DNA of 34,675 nt from Candidatus Termititenax persephonae. Its GTDB lineage: Bacteria; Margulisbacteria; Termititenacia; Termititenacales; Termititenacaceae. This document shows positions 15,698-24,042 of this stretch, piece by piece. The stretch lies in the NCBI GenBank assembly GCA_003864475.1, contig BGZO01000014.1, forward strand, positions 1 through 34,675, in the 5' to 3' direction. How positions within the stretch are numbered: position 1 is the stretch's first letter; every line of letters starts with the position of its first letter. Below the pieces are notes generated by a model that had not been told where the DNA came from, searched no databases, and saw nothing but the letters and a program-made list of their open reading frames with translations. A program made the translations under genes and the position numbers.

Positions 15698-15706
15698 ATT
15701 GTAGCA
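15698..15706 (-). promoter_or_regulatory. Extended -10 of thiGH, nearly leaderless
   Basis: TGCTACAAT on the minus strand, identical to the mutL box, eight bases before the thiG ATG. There is no Shine-Dalgarno. Confidence 0.45.
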
Positions 15707-15731
15707 TAATTGCCAGAGATTGAATTTTGGA

Positions 15732-15761
15732 CGGTTTGAATAAATCAACTTACTCAAACCG
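15732..15761 (-). terminator. Hairpin at the end of thiE
   Basis: CGGTTTGA and TCAAACCG form an 8-bp stem, extended by TAA/TTA across one mismatch, with a six-base loop; it spans the thiE stop. No U-run follows, so it is a weak terminator or a processing hairpin. Confidence 0.35.
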
Positions 15762-16709
15762 AATCAGCCTTAAATATTCCGCCGTCTGCCCCGCACTCCT
15801 GACCACGCCGATAGTATCCGCGCCCGCGTCCAGCACGCTCCGCACATTCGTCAAATCTATACCGCCGATGGCCACAAAAGGCAACTCAATATTAGCCGCG
15901 ACCTCACGTACGTATTCCAAACCCACCGGCTGGCGGCGGGGCTTGGTCGGCGTAGCCCAAATCGGCCCCGCGGAAATATAATTAACTTTTAATTCCACGG
16001 CTTTTTTGGCCTGCTCAATATTATGTGTGGTCAGCCCCAGTATTTTGTCCGCACCGATTGCCTGGCGAACCGCCGCCGCGTCGGTGTCCTGACCGACATG
16101 CACACCGTCTAAGCCAACACGCGCGACAAGCTCAGGATAATCGTTGACGATTAAGCTAAAATCATGGCTTTCTTTTAATCTCTTGACTGACAAAAGTTTT
16201 TGACAAACAACGTCCACGCCAGACTCCTTATCACGGAGCTGAACAATCCGCGACCCATTCCGCACCGCGTCCAGCAAAACAGCAGGGTCGGCGGAAATCA
16301 CATACACATCATGGTCAAAAGGCCGCGCCAGCCGCGCCCTAACGGCAATGATTTTCTCTAAATCATACACCTTATACCGCTGGTCTTTGAGCAAGCTGCC
16401 GCGCGGACAAAATTCTTCCAGCACGCGCAGAGCCTCCGCCGCGCGCTTGGCATTGGCGGCGACTATCTGGCGCAAATCCGCGCGGCGCGGCACGGGACGC
16501 TCTCTGGCCACGTCTTCGTCCGCGCCGCGGCTGGCCACGAGCAGGGCATCAGGAATGTCCAGTAAATCTCGCAAGGAATGGCGGATTGTTTTCAACTCCT
16601 CCGTCAAGGCAAGGTCAGCAAAGATAAAACGGCAAATGTCTTCCAAGACGCGCAAACCCTCTCGCGCACGGTTGACATTGGCATCGAGCAGACGGCGGGT
16701 TTTGAGCAT
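15750..16709 (-). CDS. thiE: Thiamine-phosphate synthase with N-terminal ThiD2-like domain
   Basis: Joins HMP-pyrophosphate and thiazole phosphate into thiamine phosphate. In 319 residues, the N-terminal ~115 residues (LLDANVNRAREGLRVLEDICRF, later NAKRAAEALRVLEEFCP) match the helical ThiD2-like extension (PF17792) known from cyanobacterial ThiE. The C-terminal TIM barrel has VYVISAD, IVQLRDKES, LIVNDYPEL, GVHVGQDTD and SAGPIWATPTK, the pyrophosphate-binding loop. A -10-like TGTTAAGAT ends five bases before the ATG. It lies upstream of thiG on the same strand. Confidence 0.93.
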   Translation of the reverse strand: MLKTRRLLDANVNRAREGLRVLEDICRFIFADLALTEELKTIRHSLRDLLDIPDALLVASRGADEDVARERPVPRRADLRQIVAANAKRAAEALRVLEEFCPRGSLLKDQRYKVYDLEKIIAVRARLARPFDHDVYVISADPAVLLDAVRNGSRIVQLRDKESGVDVVCQKLLSVKRLKESHDFSLIVNDYPELVARVGLDGVHVGQDTDAAAVRQAIGADKILGLTTHNIEQAKKAVELKVNYISAGPIWATPTKPRRQPVGLEYVREVAANIELPFVAIGGIDLTNVRSVLDAGADTIGVVRSAGQTAEYLRLIRFE

Positions 16710-16714
16710 AATTT

Positions 16715-16723
16715 ATCTTAACA
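16715..16723 (-). promoter_or_regulatory. Possible extended -10 of thiE
   Basis: TGTTAAGAT on the minus strand, five bases before the thiE ATG, in the 21-base gap after the ABC gene. It has the same geometry as the mutL, pyrG and thiG boxes but is a weaker match. Confidence 0.3.
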
Positions 16724-16730
16724 CAAAAGT

Positions 16731-17447
16731 TTATTGCAAAAACTCAGAATCCTCCGGCAGGTCAAAGACGCGAGCCAAAATCTCCGTGGTGTCCGCCGGA
16801 ATGACCTTGCCGTTCTCCACCGCCAGCAAACTGTCGCAAAATTTTCGTGCCAGACGCAGGTCGTGCAAAATGGCAATGACTGTGCGTCCGGTGGCGGCCA
16901 GATTCTGGAGATAGCGCAGTATCTCAATCTGCTGATGAATGTCCAGATGATTGACCGGCTCGTCGAGCAACAAAATCGGCGTGTCCTGAATCAAGGCGCG
17001 CGCAATGACCGTCCGCTGCAGCTCGCCGCCGGACAGCGTCTTGAGCCGACGCGGCAAAAACTCAGACAGCTTGAGATCAACGGTGATTTTTTCCAGCAGG
17101 GCTTGCTCGGCGGCGGTCTGCCGCTGCCAAAACCAGCGGCGGTAGGGTGCGCGGCCAAGAGCCAGCATTTCCCGGACGGTAAACTGCGGATTGAGGACAC
17201 TGATTTGCGTTACCACGGCTATCTGCCGCGCACGGAGACGCGGACGGGTCTCCGCGACATTCTGCCCGTTGAGCAGTACGCTCCCCTGCTCCGCGCGGTA
17301 AAACCCGCTCAACAGCCGCAGTAAAGTGGTCTTACCGCTGCCATTCGGCCCCAATATCCCAATCAATTTGCTGTCCGGTATTTCCAGAGAAACATTGTCC
17401 AGCACGGGTTTTTCAAAACTGTAGCTGACTTTTTCGAGAGTATACAT
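16731..17447 (-). CDS. ABC transporter ATP-binding protein (FepC/BtuD-like), orphan
   Basis: A 238-residue ATPase subunit. Walker A GPNGSGKT (33-40), Q-loop VVTQISVL, signature LSGGELQ, Walker B LLLDEPVNHLD and the H-loop LHDL are all intact. The pattern is closest to ATPases of iron-siderophore, haem and cobalamin importers (MLALGRAPYRRW, DLPEDSEFL end). No FecCD-type permease or binding protein is adjacent, so its partner must be encoded elsewhere or be unusual. It follows the barrel/coiled-coil gene by four bases in an operon led by a cupin regulator. Substrate unknown. Confidence 0.9.
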   Translation of the reverse strand: MYTLEKVSYSFEKPVLDNVSLEIPDSKLIGILGPNGSGKTTLLRLLSGFYRAEQGSVLLNGQNVAETRPRLRARQIAVVTQISVLNPQFTVREMLALGRAPYRRWFWQRQTAAEQALLEKITVDLKLSEFLPRRLKTLSGGELQRTVIARALIQDTPILLLDEPVNHLDIHQQIEILRYLQNLAATGRTVIAILHDLRLARKFCDSLLAVENGKVIPADTTEILARVFDLPEDSEFLQ

Positions 17448-17451
17448 TCAG

Positions 17452-18222
17452 TTATTTCTCCAGCAACTCCAGCATTTGCCGATTGTCGTTTTCGAGGCCC
17501 TGTTTTTGCGTGAGCAAATAATCGCGTTCTTTTTGCGTGTCCTCATCCTGCCCTGTCGCCAAAATTTTCTGATTGTATTTGGCAATCAGCAAATCATATT
17601 TGGCAATCTGCTCGTTATTGTAAGCGATTTTCCGGCTCAAATATTCCTTGCGGGTGGTTATTCCTTCCGCAGGCGTTTGGCTACGCACGGGCGACTCGGG
17701 AAACGGACCTAAAGTCAGCCCCCAAACTAAACTCCAAGTATCGGCTTCTAATTTGCTCGCCTTGGCATAAGCGTCCTCAATCGCCTGATGATTGTATTCG
17801 ATGTTGATTCTGTTCAATTCGTCCAGTCGAAAAGAATAGCCCGCCAAAAATTCCGCCGCCCAAACTCCGCGCGCGGTGTAGAGGTACTTATCAGCGGTTA
17901 CTTCGGTATTGAGCCAGCCGAAATTCGCGCCAAAGTATGGGGTTTTTCTCGTTACAGTATTCAGATAAATTTTCAGCGACCCCAAGAACCCCCGCACGGC
18001 AAAACGCCGCCGCTTGTCCAAAAGCACTCCCGTACTCTCGTATTTCAAACCAAATTGCAGGCGCGAATCAGGATTGAGCGTGCATTCCGTAAAGCCCTGA
18101 TTGGCCTGGAAACGAAAATCCGGGTCGGCATAGGCGGTCTGCCCAAGACCGAAACGCAGTTCCGGGACGGCATTAGCGAGGGAAAAAACAATAAACGCAG
18201 CGACGGCTACGCCTTTATCCAT
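17452..18222 (-). CDS. Secreted barrel-like protein with C-terminal coiled coil
   Basis: Not assigned to a named family. The 256-residue product starts with a signal peptide (MDKGVAVAAFIVFSLANA). Residues about 20-170 alternate polar and apolar residues with many Tyr/Phe/Gly (LRFGLGQTAYADPDF, LQFGLKYESTGVLL, YFGANFGWLNTEV, AAEFLAGYSFRL, RINIEYNHQAI, WSLVWGLTLGPF), like an eight-strand outer-membrane barrel. From about 190 to the end it is a charged coiled coil (REYLSRKIAYNNEQIAKYD and onward). The coiled coil could span the periplasm. It overlaps the end of the cupin regulator by 16 bases and precedes the orphan ABC ATPase, suggesting a shared envelope function. Confidence 0.65.
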   Translation of the reverse strand: MDKGVAVAAFIVFSLANAVPELRFGLGQTAYADPDFRFQANQGFTECTLNPDSRLQFGLKYESTGVLLDKRRRFAVRGFLGSLKIYLNTVTRKTPYFGANFGWLNTEVTADKYLYTARGVWAAEFLAGYSFRLDELNRINIEYNHQAIEDAYAKASKLEADTWSLVWGLTLGPFPESPVRSQTPAEGITTRKEYLSRKIAYNNEQIAKYDLLIAKYNQKILATGQDEDTQKERDYLLTQKQGLENDNRQMLELLEK

Positions 18223-18749
18223 AGCACCTTGGCGGCCTCACTGCCGCTGTTCTGAAAACTATACACGGAATTGGCCGGGAAATAAAAAGTCTGTCCATTA
18301 GGAATCGTGTAAGTATTTTCATTGACCTTGATATCGAGTTGTCCGTCCAGCAGGAGCAAAAACTCCTCGCCGCTACTCGGCCCGGTAATCTCCGCCGAGC
18401 CAGTTCCCGGCTCCAAGACGAGCAGAGCCGGCTCGATATTATTGTTGATGTTCTCGGGAAGCAGGCGTTTGAGCTTGACAGAAGCCAGTTTTTCCGGGTC
18501 AAATCTGTTCTTAACCACGCCCCCAGCGGATTTCAAGAGGGCAATCCCCGTGTCCTCTTCGCCCAACAGATATGAGCTGCTCACGCCCAGCGTCCGCGCA
18601 ATCTGCGTCAAGGAATCCACCGACGGCTGTGCCTTGCTTTGCTCGACCTGCGAAATAAAACTTGGCGACACCCCAATATCCTTGGCCAGCTTACGCAAAG
18701 TAATGCCTTTTTGTTCTCTCGTTTCACGAATTTTACTGCCTAATTCCAT
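18207..18749 (-). CDS. XRE-cupin transcriptional regulator
   Basis: A 180-residue regulator. The N-terminal Cro/C1 helix-turn-helix (about 5-60: IRETREQKGITLRKLAKDIG, SPSFISQVEQSKAQPS) is followed by a C-terminal cupin_2 domain (about 105-175: LEPGTGSAEITGPSSGEEFL, LDGQLDIKVNENTY, FYFPANSVYSFQN), the PuuR-like layout in which the cupin senses a small ligand. AAGGAG lies upstream of the ATG. It leads the operon with the barrel and ABC genes, so it probably controls them; the thi genes downstream on the same strand may partly be read through. Confidence 0.92.
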   Translation of the reverse strand: MELGSKIRETREQKGITLRKLAKDIGVSPSFISQVEQSKAQPSVDSLTQIARTLGVSSSYLLGEEDTGIALLKSAGGVVKNRFDPEKLASVKLKRLLPENINNNIEPALLVLEPGTGSAEITGPSSGEEFLLLLDGQLDIKVNENTYTIPNGQTFYFPANSVYSFQNSGSEAAKVLWIKA

Positions 18750-18772
18750 AACTACTCCTTGCTACTTTTTTA

Positions 18773-18801
18773 ATAATAATAACTATTAATCAGCGCGTCA
18801 A
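18773..18801 (-). promoter_or_regulatory. Promoter of the cupin-regulator operon
   Basis: TTGACG (18796-18801), 17 bases, TATTAT (18773-18778) on the minus strand. An A/T-rich palindromic stretch (TTAATA ... TATTAA) overlaps the spacer and -10 and could be the autoregulatory site. Confidence 0.6.
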
Positions 18802-18851
18802 GTATTGATTAACTGGCTGTTTTCCTCGCCTACAAGTATTCGTAAGCAAAA

Positions 18852-20150
18852 TTAAAATGTTGCAATTTTTTTTCCAAACCGCGCGTCCACCGAACTGGCA
18901 TGTGCGGTCAAGCCCTCCGCCTTTGCCAGAATGTCAATCTGTTTCCGGGCCAGCTTGAGGTCTGACTTGCTGTACTCGAGTAGCGAAGTTTTTTTGATAA
19001 AATCGTCCACGCCCAGCGGCGAAGCAAAACGCGACGTGCCGCCCGTCGGTAAAACGTGATTGGGTCCCGCAAAATAATCGCCCAGAGCCACCGGCGAATA
19101 AGCGCCCATAAAAATCGCCCCGGCATTATTGATTTGCTCGGCCACAGCCCCGGCATCTTTGAGCATAATCTGCAAATGTTCCGGCGCAACCAGGTCCGCC
19201 AGCCGCACAAAAGCAGAGCGCTCTTTGATGACAAATATAGCGCCGTACGTACGCAAAGATTTTTCGATAATCTCCCGGCGGCTCAAACGCTTAATCTGCC
19301 TCTCCACTTCCCGCACAACTTTTTTGGCCAAAGACGCGTCATCGGTAATCAATAGAGAAGAGGCCAGCGGGTCATGCTCGGACTGTGCCAACAAATCTGC
19401 CGCGACCAATTCCGGCTGGGCAGTTTTGTCCGCCAAAATCAAGCAATCCGAGGGGCCGGCAAGTTTGTCAAAACCAACCACGCCGTAAAGCAATTTTTTG
19501 GCAAGAGTCATATAAATATTGCCGGGACCGACAATCAAATCGGCTCTGGGGATGGTCTCTGTCCCGTAAGCCAAGGCGGCCACCGCCTGCGCACCACCGC
19601 AAAGATAAATCTCTGCGATGCCCAATTCATGCGCCGCCGCCAGCAAGACCGACGGCACGGAACCGTCCGGCGCAGGCGGAGTAACCACGCAGATACGCGG
19701 CACACCAGCCAGCTTGGCGGGAATGACGCTCATCAGCAGGGACGAGGGATAGGCCGCCCGTCCGCCCGGCACATACACGCCCGCCACCGCCAGCGGCGAA
19801 TAACGCAGTCCCACCCGCGACTTTTGCCCAACCGGCAGCAGCCAAGACTTAGGCACTTGCTTCAAGTGATAGTCCGCGATATTTTTAATCGCCAGCCGCA
19901 AGGCCTGCAATAAGTCCCGGTTAATCTGCTCCCGCGCCAAGGCGATTTCCAACGGGTCGACGCGCAAACTGCTCAGGCGCACTCGGTCAAATCGGCGCGT
20001 ATACTTCAACACGGCGCGGTCGCCGGACTTACGGACAGCCTTGATTATTCTGGCAACAGCCTTGGTCTCACGCCTGTCCCCGTCCAGCGCGGCACGTCCC
20101 GCAATCTGCCGCAGTCTCTCCTCAATATTGTCAGTATAGATTTTTAACAT
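18852..20150 (-). CDS. hisD: Histidinol dehydrogenase
   Basis: Catalyses the last two steps of histidine synthesis, histidinol to histidine with two NAD+. The 432-residue protein has YVPGGRAAYPSSLLM, LCGGAQAVAALAYG, IVGPGNIY, the zinc-site pair in QSEHDP, the catalytic Glu-His in APEHLQ, and GDYFAGPNHVLPTGG with the zinc Asp. The final zinc-binding His is probably in LTAHASS. The usual GPSE is GPSD here. Its ATG overlaps the aroA stop by one base. Last gene of the vapB-hisD train. Confidence 0.96.
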   Translation of the reverse strand: MLKIYTDNIEERLRQIAGRAALDGDRRETKAVARIIKAVRKSGDRAVLKYTRRFDRVRLSSLRVDPLEIALAREQINRDLLQALRLAIKNIADYHLKQVPKSWLLPVGQKSRVGLRYSPLAVAGVYVPGGRAAYPSSLLMSVIPAKLAGVPRICVVTPPAPDGSVPSVLLAAAHELGIAEIYLCGGAQAVAALAYGTETIPRADLIVGPGNIYMTLAKKLLYGVVGFDKLAGPSDCLILADKTAQPELVAADLLAQSEHDPLASSLLITDDASLAKKVVREVERQIKRLSRREIIEKSLRTYGAIFVIKERSAFVRLADLVAPEHLQIMLKDAGAVAEQINNAGAIFMGAYSPVALGDYFAGPNHVLPTGGTSRFASPLGVDDFIKKTSLLEYSKSDLKLARKQIDILAKAEGLTAHASSVDARFGKKIATF

Positions 20151-21445
20151 TATTTGCCCGCCTCTTTCAGCAGAACAGCAAAATTCGGAAAAGAAGTGTC
20201 AATGCATTTATCATCCGTGATGCTTGTCTCTTTTTTATTGAGCAGTCCAAGGATGGCGGCGGACATGGCGATACGGTGGTCATGATATGTGTTTATCCTG
20301 GCCAGCTTGTCCAGAACCTGGGGATTGCCGTCAATCAGCAGTCCGTCGCTGGTCTCCGCCGCCTTCAGCCCAAAAGCCTTGAGCATCTCCACGACAGCCT
20401 TAATCCTGTCCGACTCCTTGACGCGCAGTTCCTCGGCATTTTTGATAACTGTCCGCCCCTTGGCCAAGGCCGCGGCGACGGCAAAAATCGGCACCTCGTC
20501 AATCATTCTGACCAGCAATTCCCCGCCGACTTCCACGCCCTGCAGTGCGGACGACACCACTTCAATATCCGCCACCGGCTCACCGGAAAATAACCGCTTG
20601 TTCTTGAGCGTGATTTTCGCACCCATTTTTTTCAAAGCTTCCAGCAGGCCGATGCGCGTCGGATTCACCCCGACATTTTTGAGGAGCAGTTTGCTGCCGG
20701 GCAGAATCAACGCCCCCACGATAAAAAACGCCGCCGAGGAAAAGTCGCCGGGAATATTTATCTTCAAACCGCCTTGGAGTTTTGTTACGCCGCCAGCCAA
20801 AACCGCTTTATATTTGCCCGAAGTAAGATTTTCCGTCCTGAGCTTCACGCCAAAATTCTTTAACATCCGCTCCGTGTGGTCGCGGGACAGGACGGGTTCG
20901 GTTACGCTGGTTACACCCTTGGCGTACAGCCCTGCCAGCAGGAGCGCGGATTTGACCTGCGCCGAGGCGACAGGCGACTCGTAGGCCGCCCCTTTAAGTT
21001 TACTGGGGAAGATAATTAGGGGCGCGGTGTCGCCGGAAAAACGTCCACCCATTTTGCGCAAGGGGTCGGTTACCCGCTTCATTGGCCGCCTCTGAATCGA
21101 CGCGTCGCCAGTCAATTTGGTAATGAACTCCTGTCCAGCCAGCACGCCAGCCATCAGGCGAAAAGCCGTGCCGCTATTGCCCACATCGAGAGCCTTGCCG
21201 GGTTTTTTCAGGCCTTGTAAACCCTTGCCCTGAATAATCAGCTTGTCTTTGTTTTCCTTATACTCCACGCCCATCATCTTGAAATTTTTTAAAGTGTTCA
21301 GGCAATCCTCGCCGCGCAAAAAGCCCTGAATCTCCGTCCGACCGCTCGCCAAGGCCGCCAGAATCACTGCGCGATGCGAAATTGACTTGTCTCCCGGCAC
21401 GGTCAACGTCCCGCGCAAGCCATTCTTAGTGAATTTTATTTTCAT
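20150..21445 (-). CDS. aroA: 3-phosphoshikimate 1-carboxyvinyltransferase (EPSP synthase)
   Basis: Transfers enolpyruvate from PEP to shikimate-3-phosphate in the chorismate pathway. The 431-residue protein carries PGDKSISHRA (17-26, substrate-binding Lys), GNSGTAFRL (usually GNSGTT), DASIQRRPM, GDFSSAAFF and the C-terminal DHRIAMSAA. AroA lies within histidine genes and overlaps hisG by ATGA. The Phe branch enzyme PheA is about 6 kb away on the same strand. Confidence 0.96.
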   Translation of the reverse strand: MKIKFTKNGLRGTLTVPGDKSISHRAVILAALASGRTEIQGFLRGEDCLNTLKNFKMMGVEYKENKDKLIIQGKGLQGLKKPGKALDVGNSGTAFRLMAGVLAGQEFITKLTGDASIQRRPMKRVTDPLRKMGGRFSGDTAPLIIFPSKLKGAAYESPVASAQVKSALLLAGLYAKGVTSVTEPVLSRDHTERMLKNFGVKLRTENLTSGKYKAVLAGGVTKLQGGLKINIPGDFSSAAFFIVGALILPGSKLLLKNVGVNPTRIGLLEALKKMGAKITLKNKRLFSGEPVADIEVVSSALQGVEVGGELLVRMIDEVPIFAVAAALAKGRTVIKNAEELRVKESDRIKAVVEMLKAFGLKAAETSDGLLIDGNPQVLDKLARINTYHDHRIAMSAAILGLLNKKETSITDDKCIDTSFPNFAVLLKEAGK

Positions 21446-22065
21446 GCCACCCTCTTTATTTTTTTGGCCAAAGCCATGATTTCCCTATAACGGCTCTTGG
21501 CTTTGACCCGATTGGCAATCAGCCGCGCCGTGCTTTGGTAAATCTCGTCCAAGACTTCCAGACCATTTTCTTTTAGCGTCCGGCCCGTCGCCACCAAATC
21601 GATTATCACATCGGACAGACCGTCAACGGGAGCCAATTCCACCGAACCATAGAGTTTAATCAACTCCACGTCCAAATCCAGTTTTTGAAAATAAGCCGCC
21701 GCCGAATTGCTAAATTTCGTCGCCACCCGCAGACCAGTGGGCAAGGTGTCTTGACGGTAAGCCCCGCGCCGCGCCGCCAGCACCAGACGGCAAAAACCAA
21801 ACTTCAAATCCAATAGTTCAGTTACCTTGTGCCGCCCTTCCAGCAAGATGTCCTTGCCCGCAATGCCCAAATCCGCCGTGCCGTATTCCACATAGACAGG
21901 CACATCGACCGGACGCACAATCAAAAAACGGTACTCGCCCGTGCTGTCCATAAACTCCAGCTTGCGCGAAATATCCGCCGCCGGAAAATGCAGACCGATT
22001 TTCTTAAAAAGTTTCAGGGCGGTGTCCAGCAAATACCCCTTGGACAAGGCGATAGTCAGCATCAT
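21442..22065 (-). CDS. hisG: ATP phosphoribosyltransferase, short form (HisG)
   Basis: First enzyme of histidine synthesis, joining ATP and PRPP. At 207 residues it is the short form that lacks the regulatory C-terminal domain and works in complex with HisZ, the adjacent gene. Motifs: LTIALSKGYLLD, FLIVRPVDVPVYVEYGTADLGIAGKD, and DLVATGRTLKENGLE, which binds the PRPP pyrophosphate. The start overlaps the hisZ stop; the ATG may be at 22065 or 22062. Confidence 0.95.
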   Translation of the reverse strand: MMLTIALSKGYLLDTALKLFKKIGLHFPAADISRKLEFMDSTGEYRFLIVRPVDVPVYVEYGTADLGIAGKDILLEGRHKVTELLDLKFGFCRLVLAARRGAYRQDTLPTGLRVATKFSNSAAAYFQKLDLDVELIKLYGSVELAPVDGLSDVIIDLVATGRTLKENGLEVLDEIYQSTARLIANRVKAKSRYREIMALAKKIKRVA

Positions 22066-22811
22066 TTCCTCCCCTGCGCCGCCAGCACCCGCGCCAGCTT
22101 GTCGAGATTGAAAGCAAAACCGACCGCCGGACGCTTGCGCCCAAACGCCGCGCAGAGATTATCATAACGGCCGCCCGAACCGAGGATATAACCCATTTCC
22201 GGCACAAAACATTCAAAATATAAGCCCGTGTAATATTCCAAATCCACGGACAGCAGCTCGGACAAACGCGGCAAACGCCCCAGCGTAACAAAATCTTGCT
22301 GCTGCAAGGCCGCACGTTGTTTGGCAGGCAGGCGCTGGATTTTACCAGCATTGGTCTGTTCGATACGCCAATCCCGCAGCCCGACGCTCCGCACAATCTC
22401 CTCGGCAAGGGTCAAGATTTCCCGCTCGCCAGACACGCCCGGCACGTCAAATAATTCCACGCCAATCTGGTGAAACTGATGGTTTTGCCCGATTTCCAAG
22501 CCGGAGACACGGTACACATCGCCGGAATAATAAAAGCGCAGAGGCCCTTTTTGCTTGGCCAGTTTTGTCGCGGCAACTCTGGCAATCTGCGTGGTAATGT
22601 CGGGGCGCAAGACCATCTGCACCCCTTGGTGGTCAAAAAAACGATAGGACGCGGACTGCAAATGCTCGGGCAACCCGGCGCTCAATACAGCGTATTCCTC
22701 AAATGTCGGTGTAACAATCTCGGCATACCCAGCGCGCTCAAAGACGCGGACAATCTTGCCCAAAATCTCCCTGCGCCAACCCGTGTCCGGCGGTAAAATA
22801 TCTCTAATCAT
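22062..22811 (-). CDS. hisZ: ATP phosphoribosyltransferase regulatory subunit HisZ, short
   Basis: A HisRS-like subunit that gives the short HisG its activity and histidine feedback. The 249 residues cover the class II core: MIRDILPPDTGW, VTPTFEEYAVL, FFDHQGVQMVLRPDITTQIAR (motif 2), FYYSGDVYR, QIGVELFD, YYTGLYFE, and GSGGRYDNL. HisZ proteins are often 320-390 residues, so this one lacks the C-terminal extension. True HisRS is unlikely because no anticodon-binding domain is present and hisG abuts. It overlaps ftcD by four bases. Confidence 0.9.
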   Translation of the reverse strand: MIRDILPPDTGWRREILGKIVRVFERAGYAEIVTPTFEEYAVLSAGLPEHLQSASYRFFDHQGVQMVLRPDITTQIARVAATKLAKQKGPLRFYYSGDVYRVSGLEIGQNHQFHQIGVELFDVPGVSGEREILTLAEEIVRSVGLRDWRIEQTNAGKIQRLPAKQRAALQQQDFVTLGRLPRLSELLSVDLEYYTGLYFECFVPEMGYILGSGGRYDNLCAAFGRKRPAVGFAFNLDKLARVLAAQGRK

Positions 22812-23659
22812 CTTAATTTTTTCTCTTTCGCTTTTTCGCCCATGTTTTTCAAGAGAGCAATCTTCCTGTCAATATCGGCGGACAATTTCCGCGCCTCTTG
22901 GGCAACCACCTCGGGCAAAACGCCGATTAACTCTTCTTCTTTGACCTGCACGCCGACTCCTTCTGCCAGACTTTTTACCTTGGCGTAAGCCTCTCGCGGT
23001 CCGATAATCTCTGGGGCGACCAGATTCATACTGACCTGGGCGCAGCTACGAGACTGGAGGTAAAGCCCCAAGGCTTTGACCCCGCGTAAACCGCCCCCCT
23101 GTTCACGAATCTGTCCGGCTATGGTCTGGGCGACAGAAACATTCGCAGTGTCCAAATTAACATTGTAGGCCACCAGATAATTCCGTGCGCCCACGCAAAC
23201 CAGACCAGCCGTTGAATGCCTATCATTATATCTTTTACGGCGAATATCGGCAAGGTTGCGCTCGGACGGATTCAGCGCGGCGTATTCATAGAAGACAACA
23301 GGCACCCCGCATTTTTGAATCTCCCCGCCCAGTTCACGTGCCAGACGCACCGCGTCCGCCATGTCCGCCTGCCAGACGGGAATTATCGGCAGGACATCGA
23401 CCACGCCCAGCCGCGGATGCACACCGGAGTGCGTCTTTAAGTCCAAAATCTCCGCCGCTTTTTTGACCAAAACTGTCCCGGCCCGCAAAACCGCCGCATA
23501 AGTTCCGATATAAGTGAAGACACTGCGGTTGTGGTCGGCATCGCTGGAATAATCCAAGATTTGTAAATCCGCCAACGGTCGAATGACCTCAAGCAAGGCG
23601 TTGATTTTCTGTCTGTCGCGCCCTTCGGAAATGTTCGGCACGGACTCGAAGATGGGCAT
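22808..23659 (-). CDS. ftcD: Glutamate formimidoyltransferase
   Basis: Transfers the formimino group of N-formimino-glutamate to tetrahydrofolate. The 283-residue protein has FESVPNISEGRD, LDYSSDADHNRSVFTYIG, HSGVHPRLGVVDVLP and NLVAPEIIG, covering the FT domain without the cyclodeaminase. The family normally serves histidine breakdown, yet here it is coupled by ATGA to hisZ in a biosynthetic operon. Some such enzymes can also process 5-formyl-tetrahydrofolate, which might be the role here; that is inference. TATAAT lies six bases before the ATG. Confidence 0.93.
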   Translation of the reverse strand: MPIFESVPNISEGRDRQKINALLEVIRPLADLQILDYSSDADHNRSVFTYIGTYAAVLRAGTVLVKKAAEILDLKTHSGVHPRLGVVDVLPIIPVWQADMADAVRLARELGGEIQKCGVPVVFYEYAALNPSERNLADIRRKRYNDRHSTAGLVCVGARNYLVAYNVNLDTANVSVAQTIAGQIREQGGGLRGVKALGLYLQSRSCAQVSMNLVAPEIIGPREAYAKVKSLAEGVGVQVKEEELIGVLPEVVAQEARKLSADIDRKIALLKNMGEKAKEKKLR

Positions 23660-23662
23660 GGG

Positions 23663-24037
23663 TTAATTATATACTAACTCTTTGGGAATAATGCTCAGGA
23701 ATTTTTTATCCAGTGTCCAAATTGGGGCAGGGGTCTTGATGCCGTGTAACAGAATTATCGCGTCAATTAAACCTACGCCCTTGGCCAATAACTTATGCTT
23801 GTTAGAATACACTCCCGCTTCGATGACAACATTTTGAATGTCCACCTTAGGCAAGTACTGCCAATACTGTCGAATTATCAATCTCTCTCGCTCATTAAAC
23901 GCGCCCTGCAACAACTCGCCAAAAACACACTCCACCGCCAAGACATCGTTCCGTTCCAGCAGACCCGCCACCATAACAAAATAAGCGGGATTATGGCGCA
24001 AAAACTCAATCCAGACTGCCGTGTCCAAAATCACCAT
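23663..24037 (-). CDS. vapC: PIN-domain toxin, VapC-like
   Basis: A 124-residue PIN-domain RNase. The acidic residues expected for metal binding are visible: ILDTAVWIEF (first Asp), VFGELLQG (Glu), GLIDAIIL (Asp) and WTLDKKF (Asp). It follows the antitoxin by five bases. Unusually, ftcD starts only three bases after its stop, so the toxin-antitoxin pair heads a histidine/aromatic operon. Target RNA unknown. Confidence 0.9.
   Translation of the reverse strand: MVILDTAVWIEFLRHNPAYFVMVAGLLERNDVLAVECVFGELLQGAFNERERLIIRQYWQYLPKVDIQNVVIEAGVYSNKHKLLAKGVGLIDAIILLHGIKTPAPIWTLDKKFLSIIPKELVYN
23666..23671 (-). promoter_or_regulatory. Possible internal -10 before ftcD
   Basis: TATAAT on the minus strand lies inside the end of vapC, six bases before the ftcD ATG. 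There is no TGn extension or clear -35. It would give a leaderless ftcD transcript independent of the toxin-antitoxin promoter. Confidence 0.3.
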
Positions 24038-24042
24038 AAAAT

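Noticed and set aside
15690-16730. TPP riboswitch before thiE or thiG
   Set aside because: The gaps are only 21 and about 60 bases, thiG appears leaderless, and neither CTGAGA nor ACCTGA core is present there or upstream of the cupin regulator (18750-18851).
22062-22811. Histidyl-tRNA synthetase
   Set aside because: The class II core is HisRS-like, but there is no anticodon-binding domain, the protein is short, and it abuts a short-form hisG, which requires HisZ.
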